A DNA stretch of 64,000 bases from Aliikangiella marina (GCF_007004765.1 NZ_VIKR01000003.1:372001-436000), one strand, 5' to 3'; positions 1 through 7,737 are shown, counted from the first letter of the stretch. The notes: a model not told the origin generated them from the letters alone. A program made the numbers and translations.

Positions 1-474
1 TGCGAATCTTCCGGCGAATTTGTGAGTTACAAGGCAGGGGTTTATGCTGAAAAAAGCAATAAAAAGGCTCATGCGTTTAACTTGTACTGTAATGTTGCTT
101 ACAAAGGCGATTATCGGGCACAGTTTAAACTTGCACGATTATATTTACATGGCATAGATGGCTATCTGAGTTCAAATAAAGTTGTTGCAGGCGTATGGGC
201 TCGAATCTCGAATTCAGTGGCACGAAGTGTAAAACGCAAGAATTTGATTAATCAAATTGAAAGCGAATTATCTAAAGATGAATTAGCGGAATTAAATTCT
301 ATTTATACGACTGCTAGAGCGCTTATCCCAAGTGGTAATCGAATCGATCATCAATACATCAAGGAAGATTTGAGTAAGTATTTGAAAGATGAAAAACGAG
401 TTTACACAGGCTCAAGAATAAAGCGAAAAAAGGATAACGCGCCTAATAACTTAGATACTTTTGACTTTAATTAA
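1..474 (+). CDS. Sel1-like repeat protein, 5' end outside window
   Basis: The reading frame is open from the first base of the window, so the gene begins upstream and only its C-terminal part is seen. A GTG at base 22 is in frame but there is no reason to take it as the start. The stretch around HAFNLYCNVAYKGDYRAQF and KLARLYLHG matches the A-x-x-LY-x-x-A-x-x-G-x-x-x-AQ-x-x-LA-x-LY-x-x-G pattern of Sel1-like repeats, helical repeats that usually mediate protein-protein contacts. After about one and a half repeats the protein ends in a charged, Lys-rich tail. Partner and function are unknown. It is the first gene of the AT-rich island. Confidence 0.6.
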   Translation, partial: CESSGEFVSYKAGVYAEKSNKKAHAFNLYCNVAYKGDYRAQFKLARLYLHGIDGYLSSNKVVAGVWARISNSVARSVKRKNLINQIESELSKDELAELNSIYTTARALIPSGNRIDHQYIKEDLSKYLKDEKRVYTGSRIKRKKDNAPNNLDTFDFN

Positions 475-507
475 GAGAAAGTATTTGAATTTTGTTTTTT
501 GCTGGAT

Positions 508-534
508 AGCCTTTAGTCGTAACCGACTCTAGGC
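508..534 (+). other. Stem-loop downstream of the Sel1-like gene
   Basis: AGCCTTTAGTCG and CGACTCTAGGCT form a 12-bp stem with two mismatches around the loop TAAC. No T-run follows, so it is a poor intrinsic terminator. The right arm and flank (GACTCTAG) resemble the start of the repeat copy at 7738, so this may be a diverged relative of the island repeat. The rest of 475-692 holds no gene I can support. Confidence 0.4.
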
Positions 535-692
535 TTAAACTCCATCAGTATGGATATAAGCTCAAGCTATTATATTGGTTTGGTTACAAGGCTTTAATTA
601 GCGTTTAAAGAGTATAGTTGGCTTGGATTTTAAGTTGGGGTTTCAGGTTATAGCAATGTAATCAATTGACAAGTATAAAAATTGAGTACCTA

Positions 693-836
693 ATGGGTAT
701 CAAAAGTGATCCGGAAGTTGATAAAGCGGTAGAGAAATTTACTGTTGAGCTATTAAATATTTTGCTTGCAAAAGATATCTCTCTTTTAGACAAGCGCCAG
801 ATTACTTTTGTCCATTTATCTGAAAATAAGATGTAA
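693..836 (+). CDS. Possible 47-residue small protein
   Basis: An ATG-initiated frame of 47 codons ending in TAA. The product begins MGIKSDPEVDKAVEKF and ends HLSENKM. It is hydrophilic with an amphipathic middle (VELLNILLAKDISLL) and has no signal peptide. It lies between the Sel1-like gene and a lipoprotein gene, on the same strand as everything else in the island. The frame stays open upstream to a possible TTG at 666. No clear Shine-Dalgarno sequence is visible and I do not recognise a family, so it may be a gene fragment or chance. Confidence 0.3.
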   Translation: MGIKSDPEVDKAVEKFTVELLNILLAKDISLLDKRQITFVHLSENKM

Positions 837-894
837 GCATTTCATGTGATTGGGTTTTATGTATTTTGATTCTCGTTATCAGTTCAATATAACA

Positions 895-1893
895 ATGAAA
901 TTTATTTATCTAGTTATTTTATCCTTAACTCTAGTTGGATGCGTGAGTAAAGTCAGGAACGAGAGCACGAGCTTAGCTGACGAGCAGCAAAAACATGCAA
1001 TGTTTTATATTAATGAATTGAAAAGTTGCCCGTTAAAATTTCAGCGAGGTGTGTTTCTAGATGGCGGAACTATAGCGGTAAGGGTTCACTATTCTACTTC
1101 TGATATTCGATATTTTGGAATTGAGAACTCACTACCGCTTGAGGTTAATAATTCTTCGAATTCCTTGACTGATGAGGATTATGAATATATTGCTAGTAAT
1201 AAGGAAATTAATGTTTTCTTAGGTGTATATCCTGGAAGCAAAGGTTACTCACAGGTACTGCCATTTAAAGGAAGTGAGGAACTTGCTTTGCGAACAGTTA
1301 TCAGTAAATGGTCAGATTGCGAACAACTAGACAATGCGTCTAAACAAGCCATAGAAAAATTTATTAGTGACTTGGATGGTGATAGGACAAGAGGTACAAA
1401 TTATCTGTTCGACGCACCCAACGAAAAGTTGTTGCTGTGGAGGCAGGATAATTCGAGAAAAGGAATTTTTGGCGAGGATGTCAAAAATGAATATATTACG
1501 CTAATGGGCCTTCAGACAGCAGTTGTTGAACTTTCAGATATAACAGCTTGTGACAATGCATTCGACTGTGATCTTAAATGGTATAAATTTACAATAAATG
1601 TCAAATATAGTCGGGAAGAAAAGAACTTAAATAAAATAATCTACGCAGTTAGAAAGGACGCTTATAAACCAATTATGAATACTGCTACATTAGGGATTTT
1701 TGTATTAAGTGAAATACCAATAGAGTCGCAAAATGAAGCGTTAGGTTCAAAATACTATTTGCATGAAATAGCTTGGCCAAAGAGTATATATTGCTTTAAT
1801 AGCAGGCTAAGTGATATTGGAATACCCAAATATGACACTATAAGCTATAGAGCTTATGACCACTGGGAAATGCAATGTATTAGTGCTGAGTAG
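895..1893 (+). CDS. Predicted lipoprotein, unknown function
   Basis: The longest frame starts at 850, but the internal ATG at 895 gives a classical lipoprotein signal peptide: MKFIYLVILSLTLVGC, with lipobox LVGC and the acylated Cys at residue 17. I therefore place the start there, giving 332 residues. The mature protein is soluble, with paired cysteines in the second half (TACDNAFDCDL) that could form a disulphide, and no family I recognise. It is probably attached to the inner leaflet of the outer membrane or to the inner membrane. It stands alone between small island genes on the same strand. The function is unknown; an immunity or adaptor role would be speculation. Confidence 0.65.
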   Translation: MKFIYLVILSLTLVGCVSKVRNESTSLADEQQKHAMFYINELKSCPLKFQRGVFLDGGTIAVRVHYSTSDIRYFGIENSLPLEVNNSSNSLTDEDYEYIASNKEINVFLGVYPGSKGYSQVLPFKGSEELALRTVISKWSDCEQLDNASKQAIEKFISDLDGDRTRGTNYLFDAPNEKLLLWRQDNSRKGIFGEDVKNEYITLMGLQTAVVELSDITACDNAFDCDLKWYKFTINVKYSREEKNLNKIIYAVRKDAYKPIMNTATLGIFVLSEIPIESQNEALGSKYYLHEIAWPKSIYCFNSRLSDIGIPKYDTISYRAYDHWEMQCISAE

Positions 1894-2055
1894 AGAGATA
1901 GGCTTTGTATCTGTTGAGTTTTGATAGATCTAGTTAATTACACAACTGTCATTCGAACCATTCTAAAATTATAGAAAAAGCAGTTATCAAATAGTGCAAT
2001 CGATTAAAATAGTGAACAAGTGAATTGACTCCAATATACAGACAATGGTAATAAC

Positions 2056-2718
2056 ATGAATAAAATTTATATTTTAGTTTATCTAGTTTTATTAACTGGC
2101 TGTTCTGCAAGTCAAAAGTTACTAGATGAGACTGCAAAAGATAAGACAATACTCATTTCAAAAAGTGCTTTAGAATCATACGAAAAAAAATACATCGAAA
2201 AAAGCGAAAATAAAGCATTTGCTCAATCATATACTGGAGCTTGGGCTTGGCGAGCTAACTTTACTTCTATTGAACACGCTGTAAAGGCTGTATACTTAGA
2301 TTGCCTTAAGAACAGTAATTACAAACCCTGTAAAATTGTAAATATTAATGGTGAATGGACGTCTGGTTTATCTAGTGAAATAGTGGCTAATGTAAACCTT
2401 TCAGAAGTTGAGTTAGCTAGGGAGCATTTTAAACGTCAGCCTGAAGAAATAAGAAAAGTATTTGATGAAATAAAGAAAGACATATTCGTCCTATATCTAG
2501 AAGAGTTAAAAAGCCATCCTACTGCCAAGGGGAAATTAAACATTAAATTTCTAGTAATGTCCGATGGTACGGTTAAAAATTTAGAGCTTATTAGAAGCGA
2601 ATTAGGTGTAAGCTCGTTGGAAGAGAAAATCCTTTCGGTAGTGTCAGATTTAGATTTCGGTACATCAGTAATTAACAGTGAAGAGATTACATATACGTTT
2701 ACCTTTTTTCCTGAGTAA
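2056..2718 (+). CDS. Lipoprotein with TonB/AgmX-like C-terminal domain
   Basis: This 220-residue protein starts MNKIYILVYLVLLTGC, a lipoprotein signal with lipobox LTGC (Cys16). The last 75 or so residues carry the pattern GKLNIKFLVMSDGTVKNLEL, then SSLEEKILSVVSDLDFG and ITYTFTFFPE. This is the beta-alpha-beta layout of the TonB C-terminal / AgmX-PglI C-terminal group, which has an F-x-I-x-x-DG-x-V strand and a final Y-x-F-x-F-x-P strand. There is no N-terminal transmembrane anchor or Pro-rich linker as in true TonB, so it is not an energy transducer of the usual type. It probably is a periplasmic or outer-membrane tethered structural or binding protein. Downstream bases 2719-2833 contain GAGTTAAG, a short word that recurs ahead of several other island genes. 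Confidence 0.6.
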   Translation: MNKIYILVYLVLLTGCSASQKLLDETAKDKTILISKSALESYEKKYIEKSENKAFAQSYTGAWAWRANFTSIEHAVKAVYLDCLKNSNYKPCKIVNINGEWTSGLSSEIVANVNLSEVELAREHFKRQPEEIRKVFDEIKKDIFVLYLEELKSHPTAKGKLNIKFLVMSDGTVKNLELIRSELGVSSLEEKILSVVSDLDFGTSVINSEEITYTFTFFPE

Positions 2719-2833
2719 AATCGTAAAGCATTAGAGTTAAGACACGGGAATAAAATGAGAATATTGAAGGTTTTAAGAATAAGGATACAGTTTAGAGGAT
2801 TCGACTCTGACCCAGGTTTATAATAATAACTAT

Positions 2834-3361
2834 ATGAATGCAGAAAAACTAAAACAAAGTATAGGAGCATTTTTCGAGCGAAAATTGTCGTTATTCAATA
2901 ATGTCGAATTTGAGCTTATTAAAGTGAATGAAGTGAATAGTTATTTCGTTGGGATAGCATTGCTTGATAATCCTGAAGACCCTGTAAATCTTGTGTTTTC
3001 GACGCCAATAAATCATCAGCATTTTTATTTTATAATATCTGAAGCGAGCCCTGAAATATTTAAAAGTGAGCTCGCTTTATTACAGCATTATAGTGAGTGC
3101 GTGTCTAATCTATGCAAAGATCACTCTATTCCCTCTGATAGTGTGCATTTGAATGAAAGAGGATATGCTGGTTATGTTCTTGTCAGCCCTGCTACTTTTC
3201 ACGATAGATTAGATGAAGTTATTATTGTAGACGATACTCCTATCGCTGGTATTGGGGTTGGCACAGCGACTCAATTCGACCTTAAGCTCAAAAGAGAACA
3301 AGGCACTGATGCATTATATGAAAACTGGAATACGAAGGGTAAGGATTGTCTATCCTTTTAG
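2834..3361 (+). CDS. Small soluble island protein, unknown function
   Basis: A 175-residue soluble protein with no signal peptide or membrane segment. It has an alpha/beta look with strands such as YFVGIALLDN and HFYFIISEA, and a C-terminal VDDTPIAGIGVGTATQFDLK stretch. I do not recognise a family. Size, composition and setting (one of many unrelated same-strand small genes) are like immunity proteins of polymorphic toxins or like integron-cassette proteins, but nothing in the sequence proves either. It is followed directly by the first clear copy of the island repeat. Confidence 0.55.
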   Translation: MNAEKLKQSIGAFFERKLSLFNNVEFELIKVNEVNSYFVGIALLDNPEDPVNLVFSTPINHQHFYFIISEASPEIFKSELALLQHYSECVSNLCKDHSIPSDSVHLNERGYAGYVLVSPATFHDRLDEVIIVDDTPIAGIGVGTATQFDLKLKREQGTDALYENWNTKGKDCLSF

Positions 3362-3400
3362 ATATTTTGCGTAAGATTCGCTGAAAAGATGAATGTGCGT

Positions 3401-3470
3401 CCTACTTCATCACTCACCTGCTACTGAGCAAATAATTTTAGAAAAAGATAAGCGGACGCTGATTTATAAG
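3401..3470 (+). repeat. Island inter-gene repeat, copy 1
   Basis: The copy reads TTCATCAC, then GCTACTGAGC, an AT-rich stretch, then AAGCGGACGCTGAT. It lies between the stop at 3361 and the ATG at 3492. It matches the shared layout (CATCAC box, GnCACT-like box, A-rich spacer, AAGCWGnCAYTCA box) with several differences. Confidence 0.5.
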
Positions 3471-3491
3471 ATTTGATATGCACACAAGCTA

Positions 3492-3815
3492 ATGAGTAAA
3501 AAACAAGAAATATATAAGGAAATTTTAGAGCTTTGTTTGCCAGAGTTGAGAAATAGTCTATCGGGTAGCTTCGTTTTCGGAAGAAGAAGAAAGGATGCAT
3601 TTGAACTGTCGCAATTAGTTCATAACCTATATGTATCAATATTAGAACCGGATTTTGTGGAACATGATCTTTGGTTTTTAAACGTTCAAGCTAAGGAATT
3701 TTTCGAATCTTCTCGAAGTTCGGTACTTTATGTACCAATAAATGAGCTCATTAAAGAGTTATTTAAACAAGTACCCGATAACGCTAGAATTAAGTTAGAT
3801 TGGGACGGTCCGTGA
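3492..3815 (+). CDS. Small soluble island protein, unknown function
   Basis: A 107-residue hydrophilic protein without signal peptide. It opens MSKKQEIYKEILELCLPELR and has a middle with helical character (DAFELSQLVHNLYVSILEP) and an acidic, Trp-containing end (KLDWDGP). I recognise no domain. The compact all-alpha appearance and genomic setting resemble small immunity-type or cassette-borne proteins, which is inference only. It is separated on each side by a copy of the island repeat, so it forms one unit of the array. Confidence 0.55.
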   Translation: MSKKQEIYKEILELCLPELRNSLSGSFVFGRRRKDAFELSQLVHNLYVSILEPDFVEHDLWFLNVQAKEFFESSRSSVLYVPINELIKELFKQVPDNARIKLDWDGP

Positions 3816-3880
3816 CCAGAAAATGCAAGTTGTTAGTAAGGCAGTCTTCATCAGAGTCTGAGTGAAAATATGATGGCGAC

Positions 3881-3950
3881 AGGCTCTGTTCATCACATAG
3901 AAGACACTTGGAACTCATTTTAATAAACATAAAAGCAGCCGTTCATTCAA
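3881..3950 (+). repeat. Island inter-gene repeat, copy 2
   Basis: One of the better copies: AGGCTCTGTTCATCAC, then AAGACACTTGG, an AT-rich spacer, then ATAAAAGCAGCCGTTCATTC. A diverged partial copy of its left part (CAGTCTTCATCA) lies just upstream, near 3842. The word GAGTTAAGTGAATCAAGG follows before the next ATG. Confidence 0.6.
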
Positions 3951-4015
3951 ATTAAGGATTGTACAAGAGCTGAAATTAATTCAGAGTTAAGTGAATCAAG
4001 GTTATTTCTAGTCTT

Positions 4016-4423
4016 ATGGAAGACATTAAGTACCCAAGCATCGAAGCTGTAGTGAAAATTTTAGAGAAAGTGGGAGTTGGTCCTGCATCTCGTGATCTGA
4101 ATTGCCAAGACTACGAATACACGACTTGTAGAATGGAAGAGTTGGAGCAGTATTTCCAGAACTATAGTAAGTCTGATACGACGGTTCAGGAAAAACGTGT
4201 GCTTGGATGTTATTTTATGGAAGGCTTGAATGACTTCGTATCTGCGCATAATATTAAGCATCCACTTCAAGATCAAATATTAGAAATTCTGCATAAAGAC
4301 TTAGATATTCACCAAGCAGAATTAGATTACCGGGTAGAGACGGATGATCCGGTAGAAGAACATTGGTGGCCTATTCGTAAGTATGTTTTAAAGTGGCGAA
4401 TGAATGCAAAAAATGTCAGATAA
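4016..4423 (+). CDS. Small soluble island protein, immunity-like size and setting
   Basis: A 135-residue acidic protein starting MEDIKYPSIEAVVKILEK. It has a mostly helical central segment (VLGCYFMEGLNDFVSAHN) and a C-terminal aromatic patch (EEHWWPIRKYVLKWR). There is no signal peptide or membrane segment. Proteins of this size and shape are common as orphan immunity-type genes, but I cannot name the family from sequence alone. It overlaps the next gene by about 20 bases, so the pair (this protein plus a small zinc-ribbon membrane protein) probably moves and is translated as one unit. Confidence 0.55.
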   Translation: MEDIKYPSIEAVVKILEKVGVGPASRDLNCQDYEYTTCRMEELEQYFQNYSKSDTTVQEKRVLGCYFMEGLNDFVSAHNIKHPLQDQILEILHKDLDIHQAELDYRVETDDPVEEHWWPIRKYVLKWRMNAKNVR

Positions 4424-4715
4424 AGAGTTTTGGAATGAAGTAGATAATTATAAGAAACTAATGGCTCTTACATTTGCACTTTGGATTCCATTTGGAATTA
4501 CTACTAGTCTAATTTGGGTAAGAGTGTTTGAATTCGAATTTAACTTTATTGTTGGAATGGTAATCTTGCTACTATGGGGATCTATTCAGCTAAAAATAAA
4601 TCATGATTTTAGAAAGCTAAAGCTCAAATGTCCGAAATGTGATAAGCAAGCATTTAACGATATACCTGTTTTATTTTCAGAGAACTCTTGTGCGAATTGT
4701 GGATATAGAAGATAA
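4404..4715 (+). CDS. Two-pass membrane protein with C-terminal zinc ribbon
   Basis: This 103-residue protein (or 100 residues from the second ATG at 4413) has two hydrophobic segments, around LMALTFALWIPFGITTSLIW and FIVGMVILLLWGSIQL. It ends in a zinc-ribbon-like knuckle pair, CPKC and CANC, spaced by about 17 residues. The layout suggests an inner-membrane protein with a cytoplasmic metal-binding tail. It overlaps the 3' end of the preceding gene and is followed by a repeat copy. Function unknown. Confidence 0.55.
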   Translation: MQKMSDKEFWNEVDNYKKLMALTFALWIPFGITTSLIWVRVFEFEFNFIVGMVILLLWGSIQLKINHDFRKLKLKCPKCDKQAFNDIPVLFSENSCANCGYRR

Positions 4716-4728
4716 AATTAGATGTTTT

Positions 4729-4800
4729 GGCTCTAACCATCACTTTGCGGCCTCTTGATTTTTAGCCATGGAAGAGAATGTCATCAAAAGCTGACACTCA
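4729..4800 (+). repeat. Island inter-gene repeat, copy 3
   Basis: GGCTCTAACCATCAC, then GCGGCCTCTTG, a spacer, then CATCAAAAGCTGACACTCA. It is followed by GAGTTAAGTAAT immediately before the ATG of the pseudogene at 4828. Confidence 0.6.
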
Positions 4801-4827
4801 ATATGATATTTACTAGAGTTAAGTAAT

Positions 4828-5061
4828 ATGCCTGCATATATGTGTAAATGCGGAACAGGAGTATCTGTAGGTGAAGTTCCTTGTGATAAACAATGGAACT
4901 TTATTTCTAATGTTCAGTTTGACAAGTATGAAGAGTCAATCGACTCTGAAGAGCTATATTAGGAAATGCAGGAATTTTTTAAATGTCCTTCATGCGGACG
5001 CCTTGCGATGTTCTAGGATGGATGGGATAGTGATCCCGTATTTTACTTGGAAGATGGTTAA
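4828..5061 (+). pseudogene. Broken small zinc-binding protein gene with two in-frame TAG codons
   Basis: Read through, this frame encodes 77 codons: MPAYMCKCGTGVSVGEVPC (codons 1-19), then DSEELY, stop, EMQEFFKCPSCG, then LAMF, stop, DGWDSDP, ending LEDG. The conserved-looking CKCG near the N-terminus and CPSCG in the middle are typical of small zinc-binding proteins. Both halves read as one protein once the stops are ignored. The stops are TAG at 4960-4962 and TAG at 5014-5016. The second sits where an aromatic or other residue would be expected before DGW; one base change from TGG (Trp) would explain it. The gene is placed 12 bases after the island word GAGTTAAGT, like intact neighbours. 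It is probably a decayed unit of the array. Confidence 0.65.
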
Positions 5062-5078
5062 AGCGATTAACATGTTTA

Positions 5079-5143
5079 GGCTCAAACCATCACAAAGCCG
5101 CCTTTTGTCGGTCTAAGAAATATTAAAAGAATTTGACATTTAA
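5079..5143 (+). repeat. Island inter-gene repeat, copy 4
   Basis: GGCTCAAACCATCAC, then GCCGCCTTTTGTCGG, an AT-rich spacer, then a degenerate right box (AAAAGAATTTGACATTTAAA). The left half is well kept and the right half has diverged. Confidence 0.5.
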
Positions 5144-5156
5144 ATGTACTGAAGAT

Positions 5157-5579
5157 ATGAAAGAAAATAAACTCTATAAAAAGTATGCTAAGAAACTAGG
5201 TGAGTTTGTACTCATACTTGTTATTGTATTCATAGTGCGAAATATATTTTTTCCTAGCCCGCAACTAGATGAGTGGCGTTCATTACCTCCAATACTACTT
5301 CAAGCTAAAAGCCAAACCGATGTGGCAGCTTTTATTGAAGAATTTAAGGTTAATGAAGTTGCTCTTGAAAAAGAGCTTAACGTTATAGGTATATCTATAG
5401 AAGAGTTTAAGAGTTCAGTGGAGATTGGTTTTATGCTGGATCATCCTAAAGATAAAAAATATGGAGTAACTTTCGTTTTTCGATCGTCAATTGATCATGA
5501 GTTACTTTCCCCCGCGTATACAAATATTGTTAATGACTTTTGGAAAAGATACAAGCTAGAACATAATAGTGAAGAGTAA
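5157..5579 (+). CDS. Single-pass membrane-anchored small protein
   Basis: The frame extends upstream to a TTG at 5133, inside the repeat, but the ATG at 5157 gives a sensible N-terminus: MKENKLYKKYAKKLG followed by the hydrophobic segment FVLILVIVFIVRNIFF. That is a signal-anchor with positive residues on the cytoplasmic side, so the bulk of the 140-residue protein is predicted to be periplasmic. The remainder is charged and ends in an acidic tail. No family recognised. It is one unit of the repeat-separated array. Confidence 0.55.
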   Translation: MKENKLYKKYAKKLGEFVLILVIVFIVRNIFFPSPQLDEWRSLPPILLQAKSQTDVAAFIEEFKVNEVALEKELNVIGISIEEFKSSVEIGFMLDHPKDKKYGVTFVFRSSIDHELLSPAYTNIVNDFWKRYKLEHNSEE

Positions 5580-5588
5580 TTAGTCGAT

Positions 5589-5652
5589 GGCGCAATTCAT
5601 CACTTTGTTGCCACTGGGAATATCAATTTAAATAAATAAAAGCTGCCACTCA
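5589..5652 (+). repeat. Island inter-gene repeat, copy 5
   Basis: One of the best copies: GGCGCAATTCATCAC, then TTGCCACTGG, an AT-rich spacer, then AATAAAAGCTGCCACTCA. The word TGCCACT occurs twice in direct orientation inside the copy. AGTTAAGG follows, just before the next ATG. Confidence 0.65.
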
Positions 5653-5688
5653 CAAGTACACAATAATACTGAAAGTTAAGGAATAGAT

Positions 5689-6030
5689 ATGAAAGCAGTT
5701 TTGGTAATTCTAATATTATTAATCCCTACAGTATCTTCCGCTTCAGATAAACCTACTCGAGTAGACATGGCGGGGATTCTTAAAATGTGGGGCAAAGAGA
5801 AGCCTGACGCAGAGATTCCTGGAGTGAGCCTCTTTATTACTGGCAAAGCCGCTGAAAAGCTCTATAAAGAATTGAAGGTGGAGCCTTTACGCAACGAGTG
5901 CTTTGATGATGGCACTTTAACGAAATACCTTGGCAGGTTTGAATGTAGCTATAGCGAGAAGTATCAATATTCCTGTTCGATTGGAATAGGTTTATCGGAT
6001 CAGAAGCTTTATTATGCTGAGTCATGTTAA
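5689..6030 (+). CDS. Small secreted Cys-containing protein
   Basis: 113 residues with a clear signal peptide: MKAVLVILILLIPTVSSAS, cleavage expected after SSA or SAS. The mature part has four cysteines (NECFDDG, FECSY, YSCSIG and a final AESC), suggesting two disulphides in the periplasm. The start ATG is preceded by AAGGAATAG, an acceptable ribosome binding site. I recognise no family. The small disulphide-bonded form would suit a periplasmic inhibitor or immunity protein, but that is inference. It sits between two repeat copies. Confidence 0.6.
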   Translation: MKAVLVILILLIPTVSSASDKPTRVDMAGILKMWGKEKPDAEIPGVSLFITGKAAEKLYKELKVEPLRNECFDDGTLTKYLGRFECSYSEKYQYSCSIGIGLSDQKLYYAESC

Positions 6031-6058
6031 ATAGCAAGTCTAGTGGTGAGTTTAATTA

Positions 6059-6129
6059 GCGCTTTCATCACCAAACGGTCACTCGCATCTTTATTTGATA
6101 AGAAATGAAACTTGAAAGCAGTCATTGAA
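6059..6129 (+). repeat. Island inter-gene repeat, copy 6
   Basis: GCGCTTTCATCAC, then CGGTCACTCGC, a spacer, then TTGAAAGCAGTCATTGAAT. It keeps all boxes of the shared layout. Confidence 0.6.
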
Positions 6130-6181
6130 TGCAATATGTCAAGAGACTAGTGAAACAACAACTTAAGAAAGTGTATTCTAT

Positions 6182-6694
6182 ATGCTAATTATTCAAGAAA
6201 TTGTGTCACGATGGACAAAGAAGTCTAGAGGAGCTCCTGGTGCGGCTATTAGAAACAGCGTACCTGAGTTTCTTGTAGTATCGGTACCAAATTCTAAAAT
6301 GGAAAGTGATAGCTGGATTTATCAACGGGAAATATTCGACGAATTCAAAAACTTCAAAGAACCATTCAAGCAGATTAATGTACTTCGACCTTTTAAACTT
6401 AACAAGTTTGGTGTTACAGATCTCTCAGCGTTAGAAGATAAAGTCGCAGTTAAAGTTAACTATGGTTCTTGGGGTGGTGCACCCATTAGAGACTATCAGG
6501 AAAATGAAGCATTTATGCTATCTACCAAGGAAATTGGCCAAGTGAGGTATAATTGGCGTGTCTCTCATGATGAAGGTGGTTGGGCATATGAGAAAACTGT
6601 TTTGAATATCGCTCTAGTTTCCGAGTTCGATTCAAGTTTGTTCGTTAACAGTAAGCCGAATTACATTTATGAAGATATGCCTAATTTGTGGTAG
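6182..6694 (+). CDS. Soluble island protein, unknown function
   Basis: A 170-residue soluble protein with no signal peptide. It has a Ser/Gly/Trp-rich central part (VNYGSWGGAPIRDY) and a beta-rich second half (WRVSHDEGGWAYEKTVLNIA). It ends in IYEDMPNLW. No family recognised. Base composition and spacing match the neighbouring array units. The start ATG at 6182 has no good Shine-Dalgarno sequence, and a later internal start cannot be excluded. Confidence 0.5.
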   Translation: MLIIQEIVSRWTKKSRGAPGAAIRNSVPEFLVVSVPNSKMESDSWIYQREIFDEFKNFKEPFKQINVLRPFKLNKFGVTDLSALEDKVAVKVNYGSWGGAPIRDYQENEAFMLSTKEIGQVRYNWRVSHDEGGWAYEKTVLNIALVSEFDSSLFVNSKPNYIYEDMPNLW

Positions 6695-6714
6695 ATGGTT
6701 TTTAATTAGGTAAA

Positions 6715-6780
6715 GATCTCAAAATATCACTTTACAGTCATTGGCAACAAGTATTAGCTAATATTTAAAGCAGACATTCA
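6715..6780 (+). repeat. Island inter-gene repeat, copy 7
   Basis: GATCTCAAAATATCAC, then ACAGTCATTGG, a spacer, then TTTAAAGCAGACATTCA. The first box has changed from CATCAC to TATCAC. Confidence 0.5.
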
Positions 6781-6810
6781 GTATAGCCATTTTGATCAAA
6801 TGAAAAATAT

Positions 6811-7071
6811 ATGAACATAGAACCTTGGTCTGAAATTGATAGTAGATTAGTAAATCAACTTAGAAAATGTGCCGATGAAAAGCGGCTCAACTACTTAGAT
6901 AAAGTTTCCAATTCTATTACTTATTCGTATATCGAATTTTTAAAGTGTGCAAGCGAACAAAAAATGGATTACGGTCAAGTATTCGGCGATTTCCACTTTC
7001 TTTCTGCCTACCAGTTAGAGTTAAATGGGGAAAGAAGAAAGTGTTCAATGAGCGGCAGCTTCGAAGCCTGA
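6811..7071 (+). CDS. Small soluble island protein, unknown function
   Basis: 86 residues starting MNIEPWSEIDSRLVNQLRKC and rich in charged and aromatic residues, predicted helical, with no signal or membrane segment. The C-terminus (RRKCSMSGSFEA) runs into what looks like diverged repeat sequence, so the present stop may have been created by a deletion or junction and the protein could be a shortened version. Function unknown. Confidence 0.45.
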   Translation: MNIEPWSEIDSRLVNQLRKCADEKRLNYLDKVSNSITYSYIEFLKCASEQKMDYGQVFGDFHFLSAYQLELNGERRKCSMSGSFEA

Positions 7072-7077
7072 ACTCGC

Positions 7078-7094
7078 AAAAAGCTGCGCTTTTT
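7078..7094. terminator. Small stem-loop after the 86-residue gene
   Basis: AAAAAGC-TGC-GCTTTTT makes a seven-base-pair, three-base-loop hairpin seven bases after the stop codon. It could act as a weak bidirectional terminator. The AAAAAGCTGC part is also the right-hand box of the island repeat, so this may be a rearranged repeat copy rather than a purpose-built terminator. Confidence 0.35.
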
Positions 7095-7133
7095 ACTCGC
7101 CCATTAACACGGATTTTTGCTTAGAGAAAGAAT

Positions 7134-7556
7134 ATGCGAATTATAGCCATACTTGTTGTTTTGTTGTCTCTAGGGAAAGCGTTCTCAATGACAGATACTT
7201 TAGGCCATTCGTTTGGTTTCAACTTTGTTTTCTTTTCACTTCTATTTTTTGTTTTTGTGCCAATGATAGCAACACGATTGCGGATTAAAATGTTTCAACA
7301 ATACTGCGATAGTTGGCTGAAAAATAATGGTTACAACTACACACAGATTACACCTGAACCGCACTTGTTATCGAAAGGTAAATTAAGATGGTTAGTTTCG
7401 GATGCACAGCTAGTATTTAGTATCAAAAACTGTGAAAAAGAAGAGTTTTGGTTTGCATGTGGTAGTTGGCTATTGGGCCCAATAACTAAACAAGTAAAGG
7501 TTTACAAGGTAAATGAAAAAGATGTTCTAATCATTGATAAATTTAAGGCGTCTTAG
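7134..7556 (+). CDS. Two-pass membrane protein, unknown function
   Basis: 140 residues with an N-terminal hydrophobic stretch (RIIAILVVLLSLGKAF) and a second, strongly hydrophobic segment (FVFFSLLFFVFVPMIA) ending near residue 50. A soluble basic region of about 90 residues follows, with three strand-like segments. It is predicted to be an inner-membrane protein with a cytoplasmic C-terminal domain. The ATG is preceded by AGAGAAAG, a plausible ribosome binding site. The 266 bases after it (7557-7822) contain only a very short frame beginning MSNPLNAHFREAN and a repeat copy. Confidence 0.5.
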   Translation: MRIIAILVVLLSLGKAFSMTDTLGHSFGFNFVFFSLLFFVFVPMIATRLRIKMFQQYCDSWLKNNGYNYTQITPEPHLLSKGKLRWLVSDAQLVFSIKNCEKEEFWFACGSWLLGPITKQVKVYKVNEKDVLIIDKFKAS

Positions 7557-7737
7557 TGGTTGTGATGCGCTTTACAAACTAAAAATCGCATAACAAAACT
7601 CCCATGAGCAATCCATTGAATGCCCACTTTAGGGAAGCAAATACAGCTATAGCTCTATAACCTTCGACTGTCTCCTTTATTGCAATGATTTATTCAACTA
7701 ACTAGATGCTTTATCTGTAATAAAATTAGGGGTAACT

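Noticed and set aside
4871-5116. 81-codon open frame
   Set aside because: It overlaps the better-supported pseudogene in another frame and runs into the island repeat; its product has no sensible features.
7616-7662. Short frame starting MSNPLNAHFREAN
   Set aside because: It ends after 18 codons. It could be the start of a truncated gene, but there is no continuation in any frame that I can follow.
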